Origin: Rhodospirillales bacterium
GTDB taxonomy: Bacteria > Pseudomonadota > Alphaproteobacteria > Acetobacterales > Acetobacteraceae
Assembly (NCBI GenBank): GCA_025362815.1
Contig: JANYFG010000102.1
Location: 1 to 49,404, forward strand
Reading direction: 5' to 3'
Length of the DNA: 49,404 nt
Shown here in pieces: positions 36,407 to 44,301 of the stretch (position 1 is its first letter; each line of letters begins with the position of its first letter). Both the position numbers and the translations under genes were made by a program. The notes under the pieces were generated by a model that was not told where the DNA came from, did not search any database, and was given only the letters and a program-made list of their open reading frames with translations.

Positions 36407-38797
36407 TTAACCCAGCAGAGCCTGGGCGCACGCGTCCAGGATGGCGGACACGTCCAGCCCGTATTCTCGATACAGATCCGGGAGGTCTCCGGCCTGGCCG
36501 AAATGATCGGGGCCAAGAGGCACCACGCGCTGGCCGCGCACCGCCCCCAGCCAGGCATGGGCGGCGGGGTGGCCGTCCAGCACCGTCACGAGCGCGGCAC
36601 CGGGGGCAAGCGGCGCCAGAATGGTTTCGATATGGCACGTCGCCGCCCGGTTTCCGGCGCGGCGGGCGCGGGCGGCGGCAAGCCAGCCGGCGTGCAGGCG
36701 GTCCGGACTGGTGATGGCGAGCAGGCCGGCGCCGGGTTCTTCCGTGATGAGCTCGTCGAACGCCTCGAACACCTCGGGCGCGATCGGGCCTTGGTAGGCC
36801 ATCGCGATACGCGCACCGGGAGCGGGTTTCACCTGCCAGTGGGCGCCGGCGATCACGGAAGCGGGGTTGAGCGTGCGCACCGGCTGGGCGATCTGGCGTG
36901 TGGACAGGCGCAGCCAGACCGCGGAGCCATCGGGCTGCTGCATGTGGTGAAAGGCGTGGCGCAGCAGGATGGCGAGCTCATCCACATGCGTGGGCTCGTA
37001 GCTCGCGAGCCGGTCCGCCGCCATGCCGATCAGCGGCGTGTTGATCGACTGGTGCTGACCGCCTTCGGGCGCCAGTGTGATGCCCGAAGGCGTGGAAACG
37101 AGCAGAAACCGGGCGTCCTGGTAGCAAGCATAGATCAGCGCATCGAGGCCGCGATTGACGAACGGATCATACACGGTGCCGATCGGCAGCAGCCGCGCGC
37201 CGTGCAGCGCATGCGACAGGCCGGCGGCGCCGAGCAGCAGAAACAGGTTCTGTTCGGCGATGCCGAGCTCGATGTGCTGTCCGCTGGGGGTCATGCCCCA
37301 ACGCTGGGCGGAGGCGAGCTTGGCGTCGCGAAACACGTCGTTGCGGGTGTGCCGGTCGAACACGCCGCGGCGGTTCACCCAGGGGCCGAGATTGGTGGAG
37401 ACCGTCACATCGGGGCTGGTGGTCATGATCCGGGCGGCGAGGTCTTTGCAGGCGCCCTGCCCTCGCCCGATCTCGGCCAGGATCTCGCCGAAACCGCCTT
37501 GGGTCGCCATCTTCCGGCCGGCCGAATCCGGGGCCGGCAGCAGGTCGGGCACATGGATCAGCGGCGATGACAGCGCCCGGCCCTGCGGTGTCAGCGTTTC
37601 GGCGAACGGCCGGCTGGCGACGAAGGCGGCCAGTTCCTCGGGCGTGGCGTCCAGCCCCTCGAACAGGTCGAACTCGTGGCCGGGGCGAATGCCCATCTGC
37701 TCGCGAAAAAGCGCCATCTGCTCCTTCGTCATCAGGCCGGAATGGTTGTCCTTGTGGCCGGCGAACGGCAGGCCCATGCCCTTGATGGTGTAGGCGATGA
37801 AGCAGGTCGGCTGGTCGCCGGCCGCGTCGGCGAGGAGAAGCTGCTCGATGATGCTCTCGATGTCGTGGCCGCCGAGATTCATCATGAGTTCGGCGAGTTC
37901 GAGATCCGTCATCGGGTCGATGATGGCGCGCACGCCTTCCTCGCGGCCAAGATCGGTGAGCAGGGTCTGGCGCCAGGCCGCACCGCCCTGGAAGGTCAGC
38001 GCGGAATAAAGGCTGTTCGGGCAGTCGTCGATCCAGCGGCGCAATGCCTCGCCGCCGCGGCGCTGGAAGACGGCTTCCAGCTTGCGGCCATATTTCAGCG
38101 TGACGACGTTCCAGCCCATGTCGCGGAACAGGCCTTCGATGCGCCCGAACAGACGGTCCGGCACCACGCTGTCCAGGCTTTGGCGGTTGTAGTCGATGAT
38201 CCACCAGACATTGCGGACATCGTGCTTCCAGCCTTCGAGCAGCGCCTCGTAGATGTTGCCCTCGTCGAGCTCGGCATCGCCCGCGATGGCGATATGGCGC
38301 CCGGCCGGGATGTCGTCGCGCCCGAGCCCGTGCAGGCGGACATAATCGGAGATCAACGCCGAAAAGCTGGTCAGCGCCACGCCGAGACCCACCGAGCCGG
38401 TGGAGAAATCGACCTCCGCGCCGTCCTTCACCCGGCTGGGATAAGGCTGCACGCCGCCGAACTGGCGCAGGCCGGCCATCTTTTCCGGTGTCTGCCTGCC
38501 ATAGAGCAGGTTCATGGCGTGAAACACCGGCCCCGCATGCGGCTTCACCGCCACCCGGTCCTGCGGCCGCAGCACCTCGAAATACAGCGCCGTCATGATC
38601 GAGATCACCGAGGCGCAGGACGCCTGATGGCCCCCCACCTTCAGCCCGTCCCGGTTGGGGCGGATGTGGTTGGCATTGTGGATCATCCACGCCGAGAGCC
38701 ACAGCAGCTTGCGCTCAATCTGATGCAGAAGTGCCACGCGTCGCGCGTCGAGGCGGGTGGAAGGCGGGTTCACAACGGGGGCGTCCATTCCGTTCAC
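36407..38797 (-). CDS. homodimeric 2-oxoacid dehydrogenase E1-like protein (AceE/MdeB/transketolase superfamily)
   Basis: This is a 796-residue thiamine-diphosphate enzyme. The TPP/Mg2+ motif begins GDAELDEGN at residues 173-181 and ends IDYNRQ at 201-206, with the AceE-like preceding part GVQPYPSRVKDGAEVDFSTGSVGLGVA and IRPNRDGLKVGGHQAS. The pyrimidine-binding half contains IELGIAEQNLFLLLGAAGL and LAPEGGQHQSINTP. This pattern fits homodimeric pyruvate dehydrogenase E1 (AceE), and in particular the shorter MdeB-like members, better than true transketolase. No E2 or E3 gene is nearby. It overlaps the malonyl-CoA decarboxylase gene by ATGA, so the two are co-translated. The substrate is unknown; pyruvate or 2-oxobutyrate are guesses. 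Confidence 0.85.
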   Translation of the reverse strand: MNGMDAPVVNPPSTRLDARRVALLHQIERKLLWLSAWMIHNANHIRPNRDGLKVGGHQASCASVISIMTALYFEVLRPQDRVAVKPHAGPVFHAMNLLYGRQTPEKMAGLRQFGGVQPYPSRVKDGAEVDFSTGSVGLGVALTSFSALISDYVRLHGLGRDDIPAGRHIAIAGDAELDEGNIYEALLEGWKHDVRNVWWIIDYNRQSLDSVVPDRLFGRIEGLFRDMGWNVVTLKYGRKLEAVFQRRGGEALRRWIDDCPNSLYSALTFQGGAAWRQTLLTDLGREEGVRAIIDPMTDLELAELMMNLGGHDIESIIEQLLLADAAGDQPTCFIAYTIKGMGLPFAGHKDNHSGLMTKEQMALFREQMGIRPGHEFDLFEGLDATPEELAAFVASRPFAETLTPQGRALSSPLIHVPDLLPAPDSAGRKMATQGGFGEILAEIGRGQGACKDLAARIMTTSPDVTVSTNLGPWVNRRGVFDRHTRNDVFRDAKLASAQRWGMTPSGQHIELGIAEQNLFLLLGAAGLSHALHGARLLPIGTVYDPFVNRGLDALIYACYQDARFLLVSTPSGITLAPEGGQHQSINTPLIGMAADRLASYEPTHVDELAILLRHAFHHMQQPDGSAVWLRLSTRQIAQPVRTLNPASVIAGAHWQVKPAPGARIAMAYQGPIAPEVFEAFDELITEEPGAGLLAITSPDRLHAGWLAAARARRAGNRAATCHIETILAPLAPGAALVTVLDGHPAAHAWLGAVRGQRVVPLGPDHFGQAGDLPDLYREYGLDVSAILDACAQALLG

Positions 38798-40260
38798 GCC
38801 CGGCCGCGCGCGAGTTTGCGCACCATGGCGGAGGCCTGGCGCTTGCCCTCCCCGGCATATTCCTCGTGGTTGCTCTCGATCTTGTCGGGGGCATAGAGGT
38901 AGTTGACCATCAGGGCCGCACTCTCCTTGACGCCTTTTTCCGACGTATCGGCCAGGGCGATGATGCGCTCGACGCGGGCGCCGTTGGACAGGTGGAAATG
39001 CGCCACCGGGTCGGCCGCCCGTTTGCCGTTCGATTCAGCCAGCAGATAGCGGGCGCCAAGCCGCACGAGGATCGGCTCCAGCGGTTTCGCCACGGCCGCA
39101 TCCCGCACCCAGTGGCGGCGCGACAGCAGTGCTGCAAGTGCGGCGGCGCCGGACTCCGCGGGCTCCATCGCCAGCAGCGCCTTGGTTTCGTCCTCGGCGA
39201 GCAAGGTGGTGTCATCCTCGCGGATCTGCTTGTCGAGCCAGCGACGGAAGCCGGGAATGGGGCTGAGCGTGGCAAAGGTCTTGATGTTCGCAAACTCGGC
39301 CGACAACTCCACCACCACGCGCTTGATGAGAAAGTTGCCGAAGCTGATGCCGGCCAGGCCGCGCTGGCAGTTGCTGATGGAATAAAAGATGGCGGCATCC
39401 GCCTCCTTCGGGTTCTGCACCGGCGCCTTCTGGTCGAGCAGGCGCTGCACGCTGGACGCCAGACCCTGCACCAGGGCCACCTCCACGAAGATCAGTGGCT
39501 CGTCCGGCATGCGGGGATGGAAGAACGCGTAACAGCGGCGATCGCTGTCCAGACGGTTCTTCAGGTCCCGCCAGGAGCGGATTTGGTGCACCGCCTCGTA
39601 GCCCACGAGTTTTTCGAGCAGGGCGGCCGGGCTGGTCCAGTCGATGCGCTTGAGTTCGAGGAAGCCGACATCGAACCAGTTGGCCAGCAGATTGCGCATG
39701 TCGGCTTCCAGCGCCGTCAGATGCGGGTCGCCTTTCATGATGCCGAGCAGGGTGGCCCGCAGCTCCACGATGAACTTCATGCCGTCGGGGATGGTGGTGA
39801 ACTGGGTCAGCAACCGCACCCGCGGCGGCTCCAGCGCCCGGCGCAGGGCGGATTTGGCGGCCGCGCTCTGGGCCTCGTCCCGTGCGGCCTGCAGCTTGGC
39901 GTAGGCCGCGGCGATCGCCGTTGCATCGGAATCGAAATCCGACAGTGTGCGCAGGAAGGCGCGCTGGCCGGCCTGGTCCAGCGAGGCATAGGTTTCAGCG
40001 AGTTTGGCGGCGCGGTTGCGGGCCGACACCTCTCCACCGCGGCCGGACAGGCAGGCGCGGATCTGCGCCTCCACCCCGTCATCCTCCGTGCTGGACACGC
40101 TGGACGCCATGTCCCGCCATACGCCGGTGATCCGGCGCAGCGCGCGGTCGAACAGGCCGGGGCCCGCGGGCGCGGACGGCACCCCCAGCGACGCCGACGC
40201 CACCAGCGACGCCGGCGGCACCATGATCAGATCGGTTCCCGGGGTCGCCGTCTCGCTCAT
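38794..40260 (-). CDS. matA: malonyl-CoA decarboxylase
   Basis: The enzyme converts malonyl-CoA to acetyl-CoA and CO2. The start ATG at 40260 (MSETATPGTDLIM) gives 488 residues, close to bacterial MatA proteins. The N-terminal half is helical. The acyltransferase-like C-terminal half has family motifs AFFHPRMPDEPLIFVEVAL, SISNCQRGLAGISFGN, FATLSPIPGFRRWL and HFHLSNGARVERI, which include the expected catalytic Ser and His. There is no malonyl-CoA synthetase or malonate transporter beside it; instead its stop overlaps the start of the E1-like gene. It is divergent from the ParA-like gene, 130 bases away. Confidence 0.92.
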   Translation of the reverse strand: MSETATPGTDLIMVPPASLVASASLGVPSAPAGPGLFDRALRRITGVWRDMASSVSSTEDDGVEAQIRACLSGRGGEVSARNRAAKLAETYASLDQAGQRAFLRTLSDFDSDATAIAAAYAKLQAARDEAQSAAAKSALRRALEPPRVRLLTQFTTIPDGMKFIVELRATLLGIMKGDPHLTALEADMRNLLANWFDVGFLELKRIDWTSPAALLEKLVGYEAVHQIRSWRDLKNRLDSDRRCYAFFHPRMPDEPLIFVEVALVQGLASSVQRLLDQKAPVQNPKEADAAIFYSISNCQRGLAGISFGNFLIKRVVVELSAEFANIKTFATLSPIPGFRRWLDKQIREDDTTLLAEDETKALLAMEPAESGAAALAALLSRRHWVRDAAVAKPLEPILVRLGARYLLAESNGKRAADPVAHFHLSNGARVERIIALADTSEKGVKESAALMVNYLYAPDKIESNHEEYAGEGKRQASAMVRKLARGRA

Positions 40261-40390
40261 GCGTCTTCTCCTCGTTACGACCAGAGTAGCGCAATCAGCG
40301 GGCGAAACCACGGGCCTGAATCAAAGCCCGTGTTTGCGCAGAGGGGGTCAGCCATGCGACTCACAGAAAGCCATTTTCCCAGGGGGCGGC

Positions 40391-41023
40391 ATGCCATTCG
40401 TGATCACGGTCGCCCAGCAAAAAGGCGGGGCCGGCAAAACAACGCTGGCGGCGAACCTGGCGGCGGGGTGGGCGTCCGGCGGGGCGCGCGTGGCGCTGTT
40501 GGATATCGACCCGCAGCGCAGCCTGTCGCGCTGGCACGCCCTTCGCGCGGGAAACGCCAAGGCCACCGGCGCCATTCATCTGAGCGAGGTGGCCGGATGG
40601 CGGCTGGCGGCCGAGCTCGACCGGCTGCGCAAAAATCACGACATCGTGATCATCGACAGTCCGCCGCAGATCGACACCGATGCGCGCCTCGCCATTCGCA
40701 GCGCCGATCTGGTGTTGATCCCGATCCAGCCCAGCCTGCCGGATCTGTGGGCGGCGGAGGGCACCTTGACCCTCGCCAAGGCGGAAAAGCGCACGGTGCG
40801 CGTGGTGCTCAACCGCGCCCCGGCATCCGGCGCGCTGCTGGGCCAGGTGACGACCGAGATCGCGGCGCGGGGCGTGGTGCAGCTTCAGTCCCGGCTCGGG
40901 AATCGCGTGGGTTTCGCCACCGCCTTCGCGCTGGGGCTTGGCGTTAGCGAAACGGCACCGAAATCAGTGGCGGCCATCGAATTGATGACGCTGCTCGCCG
41001 AGATCGACGCCGGCCGAGGCTGA
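40391..41023 (+). CDS. ParA-family P-loop ATPase, orphan
   Basis: This is a 210-residue protein from the ATG at 40391, preceded by AGGGGG. It has a deviant Walker A KGGAGKTT at residues 11-18, ALLDIDPQRSLSRW (A'), VIIDSPPQIDTDAR (Walker B) and the segment VLIPIQPSLPDLWA, all typical of ParA-like proteins, which move or position cargo by ATP-dependent dimerisation. No parB or parS-like sequence is visible, so a role in plasmid or chromosome segregation is not supported. It ends 16 bases before the binding protein of an ABC importer, close enough for one transcript. The frame open upstream to 40004 overlaps the decarboxylase gene in antisense and is not real. Confidence 0.88.
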   Translation: MPFVITVAQQKGGAGKTTLAANLAAGWASGGARVALLDIDPQRSLSRWHALRAGNAKATGAIHLSEVAGWRLAAELDRLRKNHDIVIIDSPPQIDTDARLAIRSADLVLIPIQPSLPDLWAAEGTLTLAKAEKRTVRVVLNRAPASGALLGQVTTEIAARGVVQLQSRLGNRVGFATAFALGLGVSETAPKSVAAIELMTLLAEIDAGRG

Positions 41024-41039
41024 ATGGGGAGGTGCAGGC

Positions 41040-42038
41040 ATGCTGAAACATCTGATGGTTCTGGCGTGGCTGGTGATGGCTGGCGTGCCCGGGTACGCGC
41101 AGCCTCTGACGAAAGTCACCTTCGGCACTGATTGGCTGGCCGAGGCGGAGCATGGCGGCTTCTACGAGGCGCTGGCGATGGGCCTGTATAAGCAGCGCGG
41201 GCTGGACGTGACCATCAAGATGGGCGGCCCGCAGACCAACGGCAACGCGGCCATCGCCACCGGGCAGGTGGATTTCATGCTGTCCTCCGGCAGTTTCGCA
41301 GCACTGAGCATGGTGGAGCAGTCGATCCCCGTGATAGCCGTGGCGGCGTTCTTCCAAAAAGACCCGCAGGTGATGATCACCCATCCCGGCATGGGGTTGG
41401 ACACGATGGCCCAGCTGAAAGGCCATCCCATCATGATCTCGGCCGGCGCGCGTTCCGGCCTGTGGTTGTTCCTCAAGGCGAAGTTTGGCTACACCGACGA
41501 CCAGATCCGCCCCTACAACTTCTCCATGGCGCCGTTCCTGCTGGACAAGAATTTGGTCATGGAGGGATTCCTGTCATCGGAGCCGTTCCAGATCGAGAAG
41601 CAGGCCGGGTTCAAACCGGTGGTGAACCTGCTGGCGGATAACGGGTTCGACAATTATTCCGACGTGATCCTGACCCAGACCAAGACCGTGCAGAACCGGC
41701 CCGAGATCGTGCGGGCCTTCGTGGAGGCGTCGGCGGAGGGCTGGTATCATTACATGTACGGCGATCCCGCGCCGGGCAATGCGCTGATCCGCGCGGCCAA
41801 CAAGGACATGACGCAGGAGATCATCGACAACGGCATCAAGGTGATGCGCGAACACGGGATCGTTGATTCCGGCGACAGCCTCACGCTGGGGATCGGCGCG
41901 ATGAGCGAGGCGCGCTGGGCGCATTTCCTCGACACGATGACGCAGGCGGGGGTCTATCCGAAAGGCCTGGATGCCAGGCGGGCCTACACGCTGGAGTTCG
42001 TGAACAAGGGCGTGGGAATGGCGCTCCGCCCGAAGTGA
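41040..42038 (+). CDS. ABC transporter substrate-binding protein (NMT1/THI5-like)
   Basis: This is a 332-residue periplasmic binding protein. A signal peptide runs to about residue 20 (MVLAWLVMAGVPGYA then QPL), with no lipobox. The NMT1/THI5 pattern is clear: VTFGTDWLAEAEHGGFYEALAMGLYKQRGLDV followed by GNAAIATGQVDFMLSSG. Relatives bind pyrimidine thiamin precursors, sulfonates, nitrate or riboflavin; the ligand cannot be read here. A strong GGGGAGG ribosome-binding site precedes the ATG. It overlaps the ATPase gene as GTGA. No TPP riboswitch fits in the 16-base gap upstream. Confidence 0.9.
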   Translation: MLKHLMVLAWLVMAGVPGYAQPLTKVTFGTDWLAEAEHGGFYEALAMGLYKQRGLDVTIKMGGPQTNGNAAIATGQVDFMLSSGSFAALSMVEQSIPVIAVAAFFQKDPQVMITHPGMGLDTMAQLKGHPIMISAGARSGLWLFLKAKFGYTDDQIRPYNFSMAPFLLDKNLVMEGFLSSEPFQIEKQAGFKPVVNLLADNGFDNYSDVILTQTKTVQNRPEIVRAFVEASAEGWYHYMYGDPAPGNALIRAANKDMTQEIIDNGIKVMREHGIVDSGDSLTLGIGAMSEARWAHFLDTMTQAGVYPKGLDARRAYTLEFVNKGVGMALRPK

Positions 42039-42790
42039 GCGTGAAGCTGGTTGCCCTGCGCCACGTTGCAAAGCGCTTCGACAACGGCACCGAGGCGCTG
42101 CGGGACCTGTCCTTCGAGATCTCGCGGGGCTCGTTCACCAGCCTGCTCGGCCCGTCCGGCTGCGGCAAATCCACCGCGTTGCGGCTCATCGCGGGCCTGG
42201 CGTCGGCGAGTGCGGGACAGGTGGAGATCAGCGACACACGGGGGTTGAGCTTCGTGTTCCAGGAGCCGGCGCTGATGCCGTGGCGCAGCGTGGCCGGCAA
42301 CGTGGCCCTTCCCCTGACATTGCAGGGCGTGCCGAAGGCGGAGATCGCATCGCGCGTGACCGCGGTTCTCGCCCAGGTCGGGCTGGCGGGATTTGCCCGC
42401 GCCTATCCGCGCCAACTCTCCGGCGGGATGAAGATGCGCGTCTCCATCGCCCGCGCCTTGGTGACGCGCCCGCTGCTGCTGCTGATGGACGAACCGTTCG
42501 CCGCGCTGGACGAGATCACCCGCGCCAAATTGAACGACGATCTTCTGGCACTGCACGCGGCCGAGCGGCTGACCATCGTTTTCGTGACGCATAGTGTGTA
42601 TGAAAGCGTGTTCCTGTCCGACCGCATCCTGGTGATGGCCCCCCGCCCGGGCCGCGTCGTGGCCGATATCGCGGTCGAGGCGCCCGCTGTACGGGATGAG
42701 ATCTTTCGCACCGGAGAGCTCTACAACCGCCAGGCCCGCGCGGTCTCCCAGGCGTTGCGCGAGGCCATGGGTGAGGCCGATGCGCGCTGA
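42035..42790 (+). CDS. ABC transporter ATP-binding protein (TauB/SsuB type)
   Basis: This is the cytoplasmic ATPase of the importer, 251 residues from a GTG at 42035 that overlaps the previous stop. It contains Walker A GPSGCGKST, the Q-loop FVFQEPALMPWRSV, the signature LSGGMKMRVSIARAL, Walker B LLLLMDEPFAALDE and the switch histidine in VFVTHSVYESVF. The family is the TauB/SsuB/NrtD group that works with NMT1-type binding proteins. Confidence 0.93.
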   Translation: MSVKLVALRHVAKRFDNGTEALRDLSFEISRGSFTSLLGPSGCGKSTALRLIAGLASASAGQVEISDTRGLSFVFQEPALMPWRSVAGNVALPLTLQGVPKAEIASRVTAVLAQVGLAGFARAYPRQLSGGMKMRVSIARALVTRPLLLLMDEPFAALDEITRAKLNDDLLALHAAERLTIVFVTHSVYESVFLSDRILVMAPRPGRVVADIAVEAPAVRDEIFRTGELYNRQARAVSQALREAMGEADAR

Positions 42791-43568
42791 CCGCCTCTGG
42801 CACGTGGCGCTCCCCCTGGTGGTGGGCCTGGTCTTTCTCGCCGGCTGGGAAACGCTGGTGCGCGTGGCCGAAATCCCCGTGTATGTGCTGCCTGGCCCGC
42901 TGCGCATCGCCACCACGCTGGTGCGCGACTGGGGCACGCTGACCGACAGCCTCGTCATCACCCTCGAAGTGACCGTGGCGGCGCTGCTGGCCGCGGTGGT
43001 GTTCGGCGGCGGACTGGCCATCCTGTTCGCGCAATCACGCTGGATCGAGGCGAGTTTGTTTCCATACGCCGTCATCCTGCAGGTGACGCCGATCGTGGCG
43101 ATCGCGCCGCTGATCCTGATCTATGTGCGCAACACCGAGGCGGCATTGCTCATCTGCGCCTGGATCGTCGCGTTCTTTCCAATCCTGTCCAACACCACGA
43201 TGGGGCTGAATTCGACCGACCCCAACTTCCTCGATCTCATGCGCCTGTATCGCGCCAACCGCTGGCAGGTGCTGTGGCATGTGCGCCTGCCGCAGGCGAT
43301 GCCGTATTTCCTGGCGGGGCTGAGGATCGCCGGCGGGCTGAGCCTGATCGGCGCCGTGGTGGCGGAATTCACGGCGGGCACGGCCACGGCTGGCACCGGA
43401 CTTGCGTATCGCATTCTGGAAAGCAGCTACCGGCTGGACATTCCGCGCATGTATGCGGCGCTGGTGCTGCTGTCGGGGTCCGGCGTGCTGATCTTCGCGG
43501 GACTGTCCTTGCTGTCATGGCTGGTGTTGCGGCGTTGGCATGAGAGTTACGCGAGGCGCGATATTTGA
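42780..43568 (+). CDS. ABC transporter permease (TauC/SsuC type)
   Basis: This is an inner-membrane permease of 262 residues with about six helices. The ATG at 42780 (MRADRLWHVALPLVV) overlaps the ATPase gene by 11 bases; the frame open further upstream is not needed. The cytoplasmic EAA-like loop is around ANRWQVLWHVRLPQAMPYFLAGLRIAGGLSLIGAVVAEF. It completes a three-gene importer. It ends 15 bases from the convergent SDR gene, with no clear terminator between them. Confidence 0.92.
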   Translation: MRADRLWHVALPLVVGLVFLAGWETLVRVAEIPVYVLPGPLRIATTLVRDWGTLTDSLVITLEVTVAALLAAVVFGGGLAILFAQSRWIEASLFPYAVILQVTPIVAIAPLILIYVRNTEAALLICAWIVAFFPILSNTTMGLNSTDPNFLDLMRLYRANRWQVLWHVRLPQAMPYFLAGLRIAGGLSLIGAVVAEFTAGTATAGTGLAYRILESSYRLDIPRMYAALVLLSGSGVLIFAGLSLLSWLVLRRWHESYARRDI

Positions 43569-43583
43569 CGTGATTTCATTCGT

Positions 43584-44291
43584 TCAGACCGGGTCCGCTT
43601 CCACCACGCTGCCGTGTTTGGTCACGTTCGGCATGCACAGATCGACGATCTGTGGCGCCACGTCGTCCGGCACCTGGAGGCTGTTCGGGTCCTCGCCAGG
43701 CATCGCGTCCGCGCGCATGCGGGTGCGAACCACGTTGGGGTCGAACAGATTGACGCGCAGATTACCGCTGCGGGTCTCCGCGGCCCACGTCAAGGCCAGG
43801 TGCTCCATGCCCGCCTTGGTGGCGCCATAAGCGCCCCAATACGCCAGCGGACGCTGCACCCGCCCGGTTGTGACAAACACGGCGCGCCCGGCCGGCGCAA
43901 TGCCCAACAACGGTCCGCAGCTGCGGATCAGATGCCAGGAAGCCGACAGATTGACGGCCACCACCTGCGCCCAGTCCTTCGGCAGAATATGCGGCACCGG
44001 GGTGAGCTTGCCGAGGGAAGCCGCGTTGGACACCAATATGTCCAGCCGCTTGAAACGTTCGAACAGGCTGGGCCCCACCCGGTCGAGCGCCTCGCCATCC
44101 GCGAGGTCGAGCGGCAGCAACGTCGCCGTGCCGCCGAGTTGCTTGATCCGGTCATCGGTTTCCTCAAGGCCACCCTGCGTGCGCGCCGAGATGACCACAT
44201 GCGCACCCCTTCGGGCCAGCTCCACGGCGGTCGCGGCACCGATACCGCGGCTTGCCCCGGTGACGAAAGCGATCTTGCCATCCAGCTTCAT
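43584..44291 (-). CDS. short-chain dehydrogenase/reductase (YciK-like)
   Basis: This is a 235-residue NAD(P)-dependent SDR. The start at 44291 (MKLDGKIAFVTGASRGIG) gives the N-terminal TGASRGIG cofactor motif; NAAS follows at about residues 88-91. The active-site YxxxK is YGATK. The position 13 residues before the tyrosine, usually serine, is threonine (VFVTTGRV). The C-terminal part VVRTRMRADAMPGEDP resembles E. coli YciK. It lies 10 bases after purF in the radA-cvpA-purF operon, a conserved alphaproteobacterial position. The substrate is unknown. Confidence 0.88.
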   Translation of the reverse strand: MKLDGKIAFVTGASRGIGAATAVELARRGAHVVISARTQGGLEETDDRIKQLGGTATLLPLDLADGEALDRVGPSLFERFKRLDILVSNAASLGKLTPVPHILPKDWAQVVAVNLSASWHLIRSCGPLLGIAPAGRAVFVTTGRVQRPLAYWGAYGATKAGMEHLALTWAAETRSGNLRVNLFDPNVVRTRMRADAMPGEDPNSLQVPDDVAPQIVDLCMPNVTKHGSVVEADPV

Positions 44292-44301
44292 GACGCCGCG
44301 A

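Noticed and set aside
36291-36638. Long N-terminal extension of the alpha/beta hydrolase
   Set aside because: The inner ATG at 36290 begins a clear signal peptide; the upstream part overlaps the end of the E1-like gene.
36407-38797. True transketolase
   Set aside because: The spacing and wording around the TPP motif and the N-terminal part follow the AceE/MdeB type, and the length of about 800 exceeds transketolase.
40004-40390. N-terminal extension of the ParA-like protein
   Set aside because: It overlaps the decarboxylase gene in antisense; the Walker A domain begins at the ATG at 40391, which has a ribosome-binding site.
41024-41039. TPP riboswitch for the NMT1-type importer
   Set aside because: The gap is only 16 bases and no thi-box sequence is present in the ParA-like gene end.
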